From the NCBI GenBank assembly GCA_004352715.1, contig SCFE01000041.1:201699-265698 (forward strand): DNA of 64,000 nt. The letters are read 5' to 3'. Both the position numbers and the translations under genes were made by a program. The notes beneath the pieces are model-generated. The model made no database searches and was not told where the DNA came from. It worked only from the letters and a program-made list of their open reading frames with translations. This document shows positions 1 to 12,204 of the stretch, in pieces (position 1 is the stretch's first letter; each line of letters begins with the position of its first letter). Source of the stretch: Hofstenia miamia. Its lineage: Eukaryota > Xenacoelomorpha > Acoela.

Positions 1-424
1 TATACCTATCTGACAAGTTGATAATCCTAATGTGCTACCCACACTCCTAAGGTTTTACTAAAAAGAATTTCAACGGTCTAGTCCTGTGTAAACTCATGTT
101 CACATTATATTTCCCTTAATCATGATAAATATGTTGATATTTTAAAATGTGCAGTATGCCGACACAAAACCGAGGTTAATAAGCAATTTCGTAAAGAAAG
201 CACGAAACCATAGCAGCAGTTGCTATTTACCGGAGAAATACATGTATACGAGGTCAACATAATAAACAAATAAGTAACTGAACAGCAGATAGTGACAGCA
301 GCATTGCCTGAGGCAGGTAGCAATTCAAAGATCATAGTTGCTGAGATACGTTACAAATGGCTGCAACACTGCTGGAGAACCCCAAAATACAGACAGCGCG
401 TCGCTGACTGACCGTTGTACCTTG
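1..424. other. Intronic or flanking DNA, nothing recognised
   Basis: No exon of CFAP46, RNA gene or mobile-element coding block is visible here. It should lie inside a CFAP46 intron, because the gene continues past the left edge. Confidence 0.4.
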
Positions 425-1241
425 CAGTGTTAACCATTTAAATGAATCGTTTTAAATGGTTTTAAACGTCGTTTAAATCAGCCGTTTGTTTAAATGCAGC
501 AGTCACTTAAACGATTTCGTTTAAACTTTGTTTATTTGACAGGCTTTATTGAAACGGCAGGTTGAGGGCATCTAAAACGTAGTAACCAAGCAATAAATAG
601 CCTATTGACACTTAATGAATTGCTTTTAATCAATTTTTATTTGATTACCAATTTGAGATAAAATCAAAATTTTATCGTAAGTAAACCTGAATAAATCAGA
701 TATTGTTGTCTAGGCATATGTTGCAAAAGAGCAAAACATATGCGGATATTCCTACTGTAGTAATTCAAACCAATATCTTAGATGTTCAGGTGTTGTAGAT
801 ATATCAAGCGAACACAAATGCTGGTGTCCAATGCCATATAAACTACTGGCCTCAACTGAAAATTATCTAGAAGAAACTTTATAGAAAAAAACGGCTTTTG
901 AATTATTTGCTGAAATTACTAACTTCCGCAGCTCAGAATAGTAGCATGATACCTGCTCAAAATTTTATCCTTCCCAATTAACTGCTATAAGTCATTGCCT
1001 ACAGGCTTCATTCTTTTTTAGTAGAAACAGGATTTCAATTGATACTATCTGAAATAAACGTATTGCGATGAAACCTAAGCAGACCATAGATTAATTGATT
1101 TGAATATACTTACTTTTTTGCATAAATCATAGTTTGAATGCAGTTTGTTTATTCAAATTAGTTTAGGCTATCGTTTAATTAAAATTTCATAAATTAATTG
1201 AATTTAAACAGTTTAAATGTATATTTAAATAGGCAACACTG
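425..1241. mobile_element. hAT-type non-autonomous element, 817 bp
   Basis: The ends are inverted: left CAGTGTTAACCATTTAAAT and right (reverse complement) CAGTGTTGCCTATTTAAAT, 16 of 19 matching. Flanking 8-mers GTACCTTG and ACACCTTG match at 6 of 8 positions, as for an aged 8-bp target duplication. No transposase reading frame remains. The CAGTG termini and 8-bp duplication point to the hAT superfamily. Confidence 0.65.
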
Positions 1242-1284
1242 ACACCTTGGGGTATCTTCCTACTTACTAGACCTTAATGGCATA

Positions 1285-1802
1285 ACTAGGGCGATCCAAA
1301 AATAAATACGGTCAAAATAAAATCAAATAATGGGCATAAAAAATGGTCCTTCTTAGCAATTATATTTATATTTTGCTCTCTACTTAGGAAAAAGTAGAAT
1401 CCACAAAATATTTTATCATGCAAGCACACGAAGAATTTTGATTTTAAAGAAGACAGGTGTGCTCTTCAGGACGAACTCGAGAAAAACACGTTGGATATCA
1501 AATTTCACAAGAGAAGGCCTTTGTCCAGCAACGTTTGCCAAATCCATACATGCATGGCCACAACATGTTCTGTTGAGAGAAGTTTCTCACTCTTGAAGAA
1601 ACTACTTCGCAAGGATAGAATTCTTCAGCTTAAAAATGTCCCGAATCTTTTATTTTTCAATTTAATCATTGAAATTATTGATATAACTCACTTTCTCAAC
1701 CTTGATTGACTGCTTTTTCATTAAATCAAAATGCAGTCAAAATTTTGAAATTGGTAAGGTCAAAAAATGGGACTGTATTAGGTCAAAATTGCGTCACCCT
1801 AA
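1285..1802 (+). pseudogene. hAT transposase C-terminal remnant with ends
   Basis: Bases 1491 to 1690 read CSVERSFSLLKKLLRKDR, the hAT C-terminal dimerisation domain. The left boundary TAGGGCGATCC and the right boundary GCGTCACCCTA are short inverted ends. The region after the left end (AATAAATACGGTCAAAATAAA) is also found in inverted orientation near 15590 to 15630, next to another copy of the same domain. The rest of the transposase is deleted. Confidence 0.7.
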
Positions 1803-1849
1803 TGACAACATTATTTATTAAAAGAAAGCAACTGACTCAAAGCTTAACT

Positions 1850-2187
1850 CATAGGCGTACGGGGCAGGGGGGGTTGCAGCCCCTACATTGTAAATTTTTT
1901 GGCGGAAATTCGGGCAAAAATTAATATATTAGGGAAAAAGAAAAATCCAATCACTTATTAAACATTACAATTCTCTTCCATTGGCGCCAAATGCAAGAAT
2001 GAATTATTATTATAGTTTATTTACAAAAGATCATTAATGTTTCATGTTCAAAGCGATTTTTGACAGTCACTTCCTGCTGTCAGTAATATATCAAAATTAC
2101 AATTAGTATGAAGTAGCGGTAGTTTTCGGGCAAAATCTCGTAAAAATTGTGCAGCCCCTCCTAGAAAATTTCTCCCGTACGCCTATG
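1850..2187. mobile_element. MITE with 14-bp perfect inverted ends, 338 bp
   Basis: The element starts CATAGGCGTACGGG and ends with the exact reverse complement. It is bounded by an exact 8-bp direct repeat, GCTTAACT (1842 to 1849 and 2188 to 2195). It has no coding capacity. The 8-bp duplication suggests mobilisation by a hAT-type (or P-type) transposase. Confidence 0.8.
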
Positions 2188-2195
2188 GCTTAACT

Positions 2196-4002
2196 AAAAG
2201 TTCTATTAACCAGTTGCACAATGAACGACTTATTTACACAATAGCCTGCAAAAAAACATCAAAAACAGATAAAACACATTGCAGGAATAACTCCTGCCTT
2301 AATAGTAAACAAAAATAAGAAATTAAAATTTCTGCGATGAGGGATATATTCCCGCTAAGTTCTTTGTGATTCTACTATAAAATTGAAACAATTCAGCAAA
2401 AAATCAATTGCTTTTTATTTAATAAACTCATTAGTCGATCACAAAAATGATAATGATTTTCAAAATTAATAAAAAATTGTATTCGTCTAGTTTTGCACAT
2501 GCGTGCCAATTGACGATCGTTTCAGCCCCTTTAATGTTCTTTCGTCTGCAATCTTTTTTAGGATAACCTTGGCTATTTCCTGTAACCACAAGATGTTGAA
2601 TAATAAAAGGATTTATTGGATGGTTAATAGAAGGACCACTCAGCATTGCGATGATTAAATACCAAGTTGTTTATATCAATGAATGATTTAATTTCTGAAA
2701 AAATGTTCGGAATCAAAATCAATATTATGTACAGGTTTTCTCACAGCCTAAGCAAAGTTGAATGTGGGCTGGGTCTGCAAAGTCTTATTCAGTTTGTGCG
2801 TCACGTCAATTTTACTGAAATGCCCACCCGAGTTTTAGCATTAGATATGAGATATTAGCCAATGACTTTGTCACACAAAATAAAGGAACTTCGATGTCCA
2901 GGGGATTAACAGGCACATTAGCTATTTTTTTTAAACACCAAAATACTCATTGAATCCTTAAAGTCATAAGTCATTGTGCATGTGCACACATTTTCAAACC
3001 ATTTTCTCCCACGCCTATTAGGAAAATGGGGAATCCTGGAATTTTGACGCATCTATGGGTAGGTTTGCTTGCCTGTTATGGTGAAAATTTATTCCTGTGC
3101 TTGCATCCCATTAAAATATTAACAATTCTCAACAAAAAATCCGATTTTTGGAAAAAAATTCAAAATTTTTCCTATACCTAGAGCTCAAATAATAAAACCT
3201 TTCGCAGCAACAACTAGCCTCAAATATTTTGTTTTGTGTAAATAGACCGTCCAAGCTCCGGTCAGGTGCGCTAAGCGCAAAGTCAGATGTCATCGCTACC
3301 AAACGCGAATAAAAGACAAAATTATTTGCCGTCCAATAATGAGTTCAGATTTGAGATATCTTATCGTTTAGTGAACCACAAGTTGTAAAAAAATACGGGG
3401 TTATTTGGTGTTAATAATGAGCATTATTTTACTAATCAGCTTTAATCTTTCATTACTTATACTTTTGAATGCTTAGTTTGTATTTATTTTAAAGATTTGC
3501 AGACCTGTTTTCTTGACTTGGTTGAAAATATACTACGTGGATTGCAGGTTGAAACGTATTTTAAAAAAGTACCTATCTATATGGACTCCGAGTAGAGTGA
3601 ATATTTTGCGGAACAACTGCGGGTTGGATCACCCGAAAACATAATCCAAATACAACATGAAGAACATAAGATAGTATTTTTTATTCCAACACGAAATTTT
3701 TAAGCAAAATGCCATTGATGCACATTTCTAAGAAAAAAAGATTAACAGTAGATAAGGATAGATTGGAGTCTCTTGTGAAATATAAACTTTGTTTATGAAG
3801 ATATATCTCCATTGCCCAATTATATAAACCTTGAAAGAAGTATTCTGAATTTAAATTACAAAAATATATTAATGCACTTTAAAGAAGAAAGAAACACCGA
3901 TTAATCCCTCCATTTCCTAATTGAAAGCGAGAAACACTATACGTGTGATTAGAAAATTTCATTTTTTTAAATGAAGAGTACATTAATTTTAATAACCATT
4001 TT
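2196..4002. other. Intronic DNA, nothing recognised
   Basis: No exon, transposase block or inverted end pair was recognised. Short ORFs here have no family resemblance. Confidence 0.4.
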
Positions 4003-4249
4003 TATAGAAAACAGTGAGGTTAAATTTCACTTTAAGAACAATAGCGAGACTCGATTTCTTGACTTAAAAAATTAATACTTCGAACAATGTTTGACTATTT
4101 TTTAAAATTCGAGAANNNNNNNNNNNNNNNNNNNNNTATAGAAAACAGTGAGGTTAAATTTCACTTTAAGAACAATAGCGAGACTCGATTGCTTGACTTA
4201 AAAAATTAATACTTCGAACAATGTTTGACTATTTTTTAAAATTCGAGAA
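4003..4249. repeat. Direct duplication flanking a 21-N gap
   Basis: Bases 4003 to 4115 and 4137 to 4249 are the same 113-base sequence except for one T/G difference, and only a run of 21 N (4116 to 4136) separates them. This is the pattern of two overlapping contig ends, or two haplotypes, that were not merged. Confidence 0.85.
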
Positions 4250-4356
4250 ATACAATAAGCATTCTAGTAGATGAGTTTTCTTCAATGGTTTTTAACTATA
4301 CTCATCCCAGACTATAATATATTTGGAATTCTCCGAAAAATAGCCATTCGATCATA

Positions 4357-4531
4357 ATTTAAAAGGACATTGTCTTAGGAATCATGAGTAAATTTAAAAG
4401 GAAATTGTCTTAGGAATCATGAATAAATTTAAAAGGACATTGTTTTAAGAATCATGAGTAAATTTAAAAGGACATTGTTTTAAGATTCATGAGTAACTTT
4501 AAACGGACATTGTCTTAGGAATCATGAGTAA
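4357..4531. repeat. Minisatellite, 35-bp unit, five copies
   Basis: Five adjacent copies of a 35-base unit beginning ATTTAAAAGGACATTGTCTT, with a few substitutions each (for example GTCTTAGG versus GTTTTAAG). It lies within the CFAP46 intron downstream of exon 17. Confidence 0.85.
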
Positions 4532-4912
4532 ATTCGAGCCGAGATATTTGGGTTGTTCTAGATCTCAGTTCACGCATCCTTCATCTCAAGGTATAGTTAT
4601 TTATATTTTCAGGAAAACAGTGAAATAAGGCAACATTTTAATCATTTTATAGAGCTACCATAATCAGCGTTGACAAAAAGGGATTTCAAAATATATTCCG
4701 TGGAGAATCAAACTAACTCTTAACTGCTGAGAAAAGCATCCCTACAACATGATATCAATACATGTATGGGGCTCCAACATTTTGCTGATGTGTGAAGGAC
4801 CTTTTGGGAGAAATTGATTTAACTGGGACATTTCAAGGGAAACAAGTAATTATCTTTGCGCGCGGCATTTCACTGATATGTACGCCCGGCCTAATATGTA
4901 GTTTCTACTTAC

Positions 4913-5125
4913 TCTGATACTCGAGTTTCTTTTAACATGTTCAATATCTTTTCTAGTGTTTCTATAATTTCTCGGTGTCTATTGTTGGTTAGAATATGAG
5001 TATTATAATTCCAAACGTAGGCTGCACCGCATGAAACCAACCAACTTTCACTGACATAGCATCCGATTTCAGCACCACGGAGAAAAGCGTCAGTGGCTTG
5101 TTTGGCCAATTGCTTGATCCAATCA
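4913..5125 (-). CDS. CFAP46: CFAP46 exon 17 (last in window)
   Basis: The exon follows TTTTAG and encodes CDWIKQLAKQATDAFLRGAE, IGCYVSESWLV, AAYVWNYNTHIL and RHREIIETLEKILNMLKE, ending GA|GTAAGT. It parallels the family's LRSAEIGxxIxEAWIV...[26 protein letters not shown]. It ends in phase 2, so the coding sequence must continue. No further exon was recognised between 1 and 4912, and the next one probably lies outside the window. Confidence 0.92.
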
Positions 5126-7348
5126 CTAAAACGTAATTGGATTATCAAAGGAATTCCCTTGAACAAATGTATTGTATGCATCAAGAGACAAACATTAGAA
5201 CAGTTTCATCCTATTATTGACTATAAATATGACAATAATAATGATTTTGGCGATGATTCTTTTAGTACTACAACTATTCTCGCATCTTGTACATTGACAT
5301 ACGTTACAGTAATATTGCAAAATTAGGCATTTCGTGAAATCCCAAAACTTCAATGAATTTGTGAAAATGCTTTTTCACTTAACTAACTTCATGAAAAGTC
5401 TAAAATATCTATTTCATGCAATTTTAATGGAAAAATCCTAACACTAAACCTAATCCCATAATTGAGTAAAACAGTAATTTCCTGCAATCTTAACTATTTC
5501 ACAAAATTGCTAATTTCCCAATCCAACTGTAACATATACATAGGAGTTCTTCCAGAAATAAGCCTCTTATTCAAAACAAATCAGTGTACATCTTGAACAA
5601 AATGTTTTCCTATTTTTTACAATATTAAATAACTATCTTTTATCACAGTATTCATATGCGTGATTAGAAATATTGTTAACATTAATTTTAAATTGGGATT
5701 AGCCGACCCAAAATTGGCCCGATTCTGTCAACATATGGCCTTAGATTGATCAAGAGCAAGCGTTGCTTTCTAAATTTTGGGTGAAATTCAAAATATAAGA
5801 ACTTTGAAACTTATGAAACTGTTTCTGGGATTAATTTTCATTTCACTTCTAACAATGACAAAATTATATTCTCAATTTGAACTTAATAACTTGTAAAGGC
5901 CCAAACCCAGCCTAGTCCTGATATTGACCACTTGATCATTCTATTGTTATTTGCAAATGCACACAGTAAAGTGATAAAATGTCTTTATCTAGATAATCTG
6001 TAAAGTAAAATACGTCTTCAGAATTACAGACGTAGAATTTATAAATCGATAGGCAAAGGTTTTATGAGGCATGAGCGCCTCTCTTTTATCTTTCCTATTG
6101 ACAACTACCATTGTCCTTTCAGGCATAAGAATATAAAGTAATTAACCTTCGTAGGCTTAGTTAGCCATAGTGTGATTTAGTATAACAAAGTTCAAATTTC
6201 CAGCATTAAATGGATATTGATTGATGTTGCAAAGAATGAATTTAATTCATTATAAATTGACGTGTTGCCTTGGAGTCAATTATTCATATCGGTCAGCATT
6301 AACGATCAGTTTTAAGAAGACGTTTTACTTGTGAAATGGAAACGTAAATAAGAAAACATTTCAATAGGCAGCTAAAGTTACATATAAATCAATACAAAAC
6401 TACATTATTCCAAAAAAATTATTTTTTAGGCCTTAGTTATTTCCATTATCACCAACATACAGATTTTTATACGGCCTTCTAAAATATAAGGCTGTGAACT
6501 AAATAAAAAAACTACCAGAGAAGATAGGTTTATCCAATAAACTAATTGGTCTACGGTGATGTCAAAATGCAATGCGATGTTAATCACAGAATTCGCATTA
6601 AACAACTGATTTGCTTCGTCTGCTCTTGTCAATCTTTAATTTATTTAACGGCCTTAGCAATTAGAACACTGTGATTTTTTTCAGGATCTTACAAACTGTT
6701 TTCCAAATATTTTCCTAACGTCCCTTCACAGAAACATAAGACGGAAACTAAATGCTTCATAACAAATTAACGTAAAATTCGAATTCACAACAAACAAATT
6801 TACCACTTTGTTAAAAATTAAACTCATGAGTTAAAGCTTTCCAAAAATAATTTGCCAAATGGTGTGTCCAAAACTTAGGAATTGCAAGCCAAAAATGGAA
6901 CGAATAAAATTAAGACGTAGCAGAAAAATTAATGTGTTGAAAATCAATCAAAAATATTGATGGGTCGGGCCTGAAAAATTCGCCCCGGGTCCATCTACAC
7001 GAGAAATCTGTGAGTAATAGAAAACCTTAACTCATTTTTAGAAAAAATGATTTTTTAAGAAATAAGGTTTTCTATTTAAATACAGATTTATTCAATATCA
7101 ATGCAATTAATGTCACTCTTTGAAAAAAATCAATTTATTTCCACTAAAAAACTTTGTTAGGCCATACAACTATTCACCTTCCTAAAATCAATCAAACTTC
7201 GAATGTGCTAAGAGTTATGATATGATCATAATGTGCACTAACGAAATCTAAAATGAATGATCTTAAAGTATTCTTGGCAAGTACAAACCGTTTCCTACTT
7301 AAGCAAATAAATAAATTGCGGATAACCTCTAAATAATTCTGGACTTAC
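5126..7348. other. CFAP46 intron 16, nothing recognised
   Basis: AT-rich intron between exons 16 and 17. No mobile-element coding block, inverted end pair or RNA gene was found by eye. Confidence 0.45.
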
Positions 7349-7482
7349 CAATAACGGGCCCAGTTTTCGTCTTCACTTTGCTTGGGAGGCACATAACCTT
7401 TTGGTCGTTTGCTCTTGTCCTCTGGGTAGGACTTACAGTCATTTAATTGAACTCCCTCTGATCTCAACATTTGAATGAGGGC
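7349..7482 (-). CDS. CFAP46: CFAP46 exon 16
   Basis: After ATTTAG the exon reads ALIQMLRSEGVQLNDCKSYP, then KRPKGYVPPK and ENWARY, ending TTG|GTAAGT. The LRSEGVxLND and GYVPxP strings are nearly the same as in vertebrate CFAP46 (recalled). Length is 134 nt, leaving TG for the next exon. Confidence 0.93.
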
Positions 7483-8863
7483 CTAAATTGCAAAGAAACG
7501 TAATTGCATGTATTCGTTGAAGTAATCTAAAAATGGTGGAAATGTATATTATTCAATAATAAATATACACTAGAATTGTTCTTTGTACATATACACACTG
7601 CTACAACATTTACAAATGACACCAAAAAATTATGAAATCAAGTTGATTTCGGAGCCGAGTTAAGGGTTCAGGTAGAATTTAGTCCATAATTCTTTGTAAA
7701 TTTAACTACATATTTGCCTTAATCTTACTGCATTAAACGGCACTAAAATAGTGTTGGCAGGATTCCCAAAAACATAGGAATTGAAATCTTATCAAAGCAA
7801 AGAATATGACTTCGAAAAAAATATTTCTGTGGAAATCGTCTATTGTCATGACACTTCCGCCAATTTTAATGGTCCATTCACTTCACAAATTAATGAAAAT
7901 GTATATTAACGTTGATCAAATAACGTCATGTTAGCGATAGCTAAAATGTTTATTTACTGCGCACAAACAGAATGTTTTCTGCACCTCCTTACCGCAAAAA
8001 GACAATTGTTGTACTTATATGTAAAATCATCGTACTTTTTGACAACGTCACAAATGTCGTTATTTTTTGGCCAACACTGGTTCATGTCACTCACTAAAGT
8101 ACCGGAACGAATGTGAAAATGTCATACATGTTTACAAAACACGGTTTATTCTCTTTAAATGAAATAAGGAAAAAACGTTGGTTTACAATATATTTAAGAA
8201 AATAAGAAATATCAGATAAGACGAATTTAATAATTATTGATTTAATTAACTTAATAATTAAATTTTTCTAACATTGATACGAAGCAGGCTTATAGACGTG
8301 TACGGTAAGTAGTCACTGATTGACATGAAACATGCAAAAAACTATGCAATACCTAAATTCCAAACTTTTTCATGTCCATACATAATCAATTGTTGAGCAG
8401 GAATGTGATTAAAGCATTTTCAAAATGTATAAGATATGAAATTATTTATCGAAAATTCGAGGCAAAATTGCAAAAATATGAAGCAAGCATTTTGCAGGTG
8501 GAAGTATTGACCCAAAATCAATACCTAAAGATTATCCAACTTTCTTACATGCTCTTCAAAATTTGTGAAGGGTGTATCTAGCTGAAAAGTACTGTCAGGA
8601 AAATCAATACGAAGTCGTAATTTTGAATACATCTTGAGAGGCTTACAGTGTAGGCGTATTAAATTTGACCCACAATTGATAGGCATATGCTATTTATACA
8701 GTTTAATACATTCGCTTTAATTGACATCTTAAAGAAACTCATTATAATCCCATAATAAGATTTAGTACAGTTACAAAAAATAAAAAATGATTGTAATAAT
8801 ATATAATCACAAATTAAACAGTAAGATGCTGCAGTAAATTTTCAAGTACAGTTATTCAAATAC
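7483..8863. other. CFAP46 intron 15, nothing recognised
   Basis: AT-rich intron between exons 15 and 16. The short ORFs are not related to known families by eye. Confidence 0.45.
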
Positions 8864-8998
8864 CTCGCCATAAAGAAAATGAATTTGCGCTAAGTTAATG
8901 AGAAGATCTTTATCATAGAGAGAGAAACTCTTCATTAGTGGATGTGAGCCTTGGGAGTGCGTATCTTCCTCAAGTATTCTAAAAGTTTCATTACTAAA
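8864..8998 (-). CDS. CFAP46: CFAP46 exon 15
   Basis: The exon is 45 whole codons, from FSNETFRILEED through SFSLYDKDLLINLAQIHFLY to GE before GAG|GTATTT. The DLLxxLAxIHFxxxE pattern aligns with the family's DLLRKFAEVGFIHAEA. The acceptor is CTTTAG at the end of the 38-base micro-intron (8999 to 9036). Confidence 0.85.
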
Positions 8999-9036
8999 CT
9001 AAAGATAATCTCTAAACAATACTTTTCCTCAGATAC

Positions 9037-9118
9037 AACGCGAGATTCAACTACTTCATCTACCAAACTGGATCTTTCTTCCTTGTTGGATTGAGGATTT
9101 TCGGAAGCGATAGAAGCT
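9037..9118 (-). CDS. CFAP46: CFAP46 exon 14
   Basis: This 82-nt exon follows TGTCTAG and encodes a Ser/Glu-rich linker, KASIASENPQSNKEERSSLV and DEVVESRV. It falls where the family has a charged, poorly conserved loop. The donor GTT|GTATCT starts a 38-base intron that puts the downstream exon back in the correct frame; without it the frame meets a stop. The assignment rests on phase and context more than on sequence similarity. Confidence 0.7.
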
Positions 9119-10490
9119 CTAGACATACAAAAGCATTATAAAGATTATCTGTATATGACCTTGAAAAGCTGAAGGGTGGGTGATAAATGGGTGTATTTTA
9201 CCAAAAATCAATGTGGATTTTTGAAGAATCTACTCTAAGTGAGCTCAATAGCTTTTTTGAATATCTGAAACTCAACAGCCCTGCGCATGTAGTTTTACAA
9301 CCACATCGATGAACAATCATTGTAATTAAAGCCAATTAAATCAATCAAAAACTAAGAATGTGAAAAGAAATTGGATAACCATGCATACAGAATGAATATT
9401 ATTAAATACCTGTAACGCTTCCTAAATTAGAAATGGCAAATTGAATGGAACTAATTCTACATGATTATTTACCCAAAAATATACTCTACTGCAAGAGTAG
9501 TTCCAGATAACATACGCCGAGCATCGCTAGTGCGCTTTCTAATTCAATTAAATTAATAAAATAATAGCATACCTGAACATCAAGGTTAAACAAATGACAT
9601 TTGAAGAATAACATAGAACACACACAGCTTTTTTATAAGACTCACTTTCTGATATTTTAAGCATATTTTAACCATAAACTATCTACTTCCTCTTGAAGGA
9701 ACACAGCATTTCAAGAAAATTACTAAAAGCCTATTTTGAAATTAGGAAATTCGGAAGTATAGACACATTTATTGGCAAACGTGCTCCCATATAAAATTGA
9801 AAAACTGCACTAGCGAGTTATGCGGTGCCCGAAGTACTTAAAAAGTAACTATTTTACACTGAGAATTTAGAGGCTTTCCATACCTAATGTTCAGACAATC
9901 AAGAAGTCTAAGGACCATGAGAGCAACACAGCGACATCTGAGTTTGCGAGGTTCTAAAATGTAAGCACAAGAGAAAGCACTCCTCTATCATGCAGTGCTT
10001 TCCCCTCTATTAGTTCGTGAGTTATAAGTAGAGCAACCAGAAATATGACTTTAAAAAAACAAAATCTGACCATATTTTTATGATGGAATATAACGGAACT
10101 TAGTTAAGTACGCCCTAAAATATTACAATTCATTTTTCAAAATGACCCACTTAAGCAATATAAAACGTTTTTTATTACTGAGAATAAGCTATAAAACAAA
10201 TACAAAAACTCTTACATAATAATAAATCAATTTTTAAAGCATCTACTTCACTAAGTTATAATAACAGCACATAAATTTCAATATATATTATTGTGTTTAA
10301 GATTTCGGTCATAGGCCAAGAGTTTTCTCAACATAGAGAAATATCTCTCAACTACAGTCGATGTTGCTTGACATTTTCGTAACTTGGCATACAATTCCAT
10401 TTAAATATCCATCACCTTTCCTTCCATTATAGCAGTAAAAACTGGTATTTTTTTAATCGTGACTTAATATAGGCGATTATTTCACAGGTA
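9119..10490. other. CFAP46 intron 14, part left of the mariner
   Basis: No coding remnant was recognised. A weak inverted pair sharing CGCTAGTGC lies at about 9531 and 9821, without a matching target duplication. Confidence 0.4.
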
Positions 10491-10520
10491 CGAGGGGTGA
10501 TCAATAAGTTCTGCAACCAG

Positions 10521-12204
10521 TATGTCTCTATTGAATAAATGAACTGTAATCAAGTAGATATTTCTGTCGTGCTTCAATCGATATCTGAGCTAAGTTCACG
10601 CATAATATTATAGCTGTAAGTAGTCGCTGCCGTTCACAATCAGTCTCACAAGTTTCACTGGTTTTACACTCTGAATGGAGCCATCAAAAGACAATTTTCG
10701 CTTCTACATTTTTACACGTATGAAACTGGGTTTGAAGGCGAATGAAATTCATCGCGAGTTAGCAGACGTCTTCACAGAAAGTGTATCTTCATTTGACACT
10801 TGCGCGATGGATCCCACACTTCAACGATAGTAGGGACTTTTTGGTAGAGTAACGCTCATATCGGCCACGCTCTTCCTTGACCAAGGACATTGTTGCTTGT
10901 GCAGAGGCCATTGTGACTAAAGATCGGCGCATCTCACTGAGATTTCTTGCGCTGAGTTGTCCATAAGTTATGGAAGTGCCTACAGCATCATCCATGACGA
11001 ATTAAAGATGACCAAGCGCTGCGCACGTCGGATACTGCTTACAGATGATTAGCGGGCACAGAGAGTCCAGATTTGCCACCGGTGGCTTGAAATGTTTTCG
11101 GAAAATGGACCGAAACGACTCTCCGATGTTGTGACAGGATCTCCTTTTTCACAATGGCCGACAAGTCCTCCAACATGGTCTGGCTTACTGAAGATGACCC
11201 TCGACCTCAGGTTTTGAAGACGAGTTTTCGCAGCAAGAAGAGGATGTTCAACATCTTCTTCAACACCCAATATGTCGTGGCTCTTGATATTCTACCTGAG
11301 AAGTCAACAATCAACGGCAGGTGCTACACCAACACTGTTTTGCCCGAGGTTCTCTGCAACANTATGTCTCTATTGAATAAATGAACTGTAATCAAGTAGA
11401 TATTTCTGTCGTGCTTCAATCGATATCTGAGCTAAGTTCACGCATAATATTATAGCTGTAAGTAGTCGCTGCCGTTCACAATCAGTCTCACAAGTTTCAC
11501 TGGTTTTACACTCTGAATGGAGCCATCAAAAGACAATTTTCGCTTCTACATTTTTACACGTATGAAACTGGGTTTGAAGGCGAATGAAATTCATCGCGAG
11601 TTAGCAGACGTCTTCACAGAAAGTGTATCTTCATTTGACACTTGCGCGATGGATCCCACACTTCAACGATAGTAGGGACTTTTTGGTAGAGTAACGCTCA
11701 TATCGGCCACGCTCTTCCTTGACCAAGGACATTGTTGCTTGTGCAGAGGCCATTGTGACTAAAGATCGGCGCATCTCACTGAGATTTCTTGCGCTGAGTT
11801 GTCCATAAGTTATGGAAGTGCCTACAGCATCATCCATGACGAATTAAAGATGACCAAGCGCTGCGCACGTCGGATACTGCTTACAGATGATTAGCGGGCA
11901 CAGAGAGTCCAGATTTGCCACCGGTGGCTTGAAATGTTTTCGGAAAATGGACCGAAACGACTCTCCGATGTTGTGACAGGATCTCCTTTTTCACAATGGC
12001 CGACAAGTCCTCCAACATGGTCTGGCTTACTGAAGATGACCCTCGACCTCAGGTTTTGAAGACGAGTTTTCGCAGCAAGAAGAGGATGTTCAACATCTTC
12101 TTCAACACCCAATATGTCGTGGCTCTTGATATTCTACCTGAGAAGTCAACAATCAACGGCAGGTGCTACACCAACACTGTTTTGCCCGAGGTTCTCTGCA
12201 ACAG
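10521..12204. repeat. Two identical 842-bp tandem copies joined at an N
   Basis: Bases 10521 to 11361 recur at 11363 to 12203 with no difference seen, and the junction is the single N at 11362. Both sides of the junction share the short string CTGCAAC, which could have misled an assembler. Mariner elements do not normally carry such a duplication. Confidence 0.85.

Noticed and set aside
4357-4531. CRISPR-like repeat array
   Set aside because: The copies are contiguous with no spacers and the genome is eukaryotic; it is a minisatellite.
5701-5760. GC-richer GGGCC-type patches (also near 6965, 46700 and 56290)
   Set aside because: They look like scraps of MITE ends, but no inverted partner or target duplication could be found.
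8935-9126. A single 63-codon minus-strand ORF
   Set aside because: Its second half runs through a micro-intron and out of frame; the coding parts are CFAP46 exons 14 and 15 instead.
9528-9826. Possible MITE with CGCTAGTGC ends
   Set aside because: Only nine bases pair perfectly and no target duplication fits either side; could be chance in AT-rich DNA.
11049-12112. Minus-strand ORFs of 60 to 73 codons within the mariner
   Set aside because: They are antisense shadows of the plus-strand transposase and appear twice only because of the duplication.
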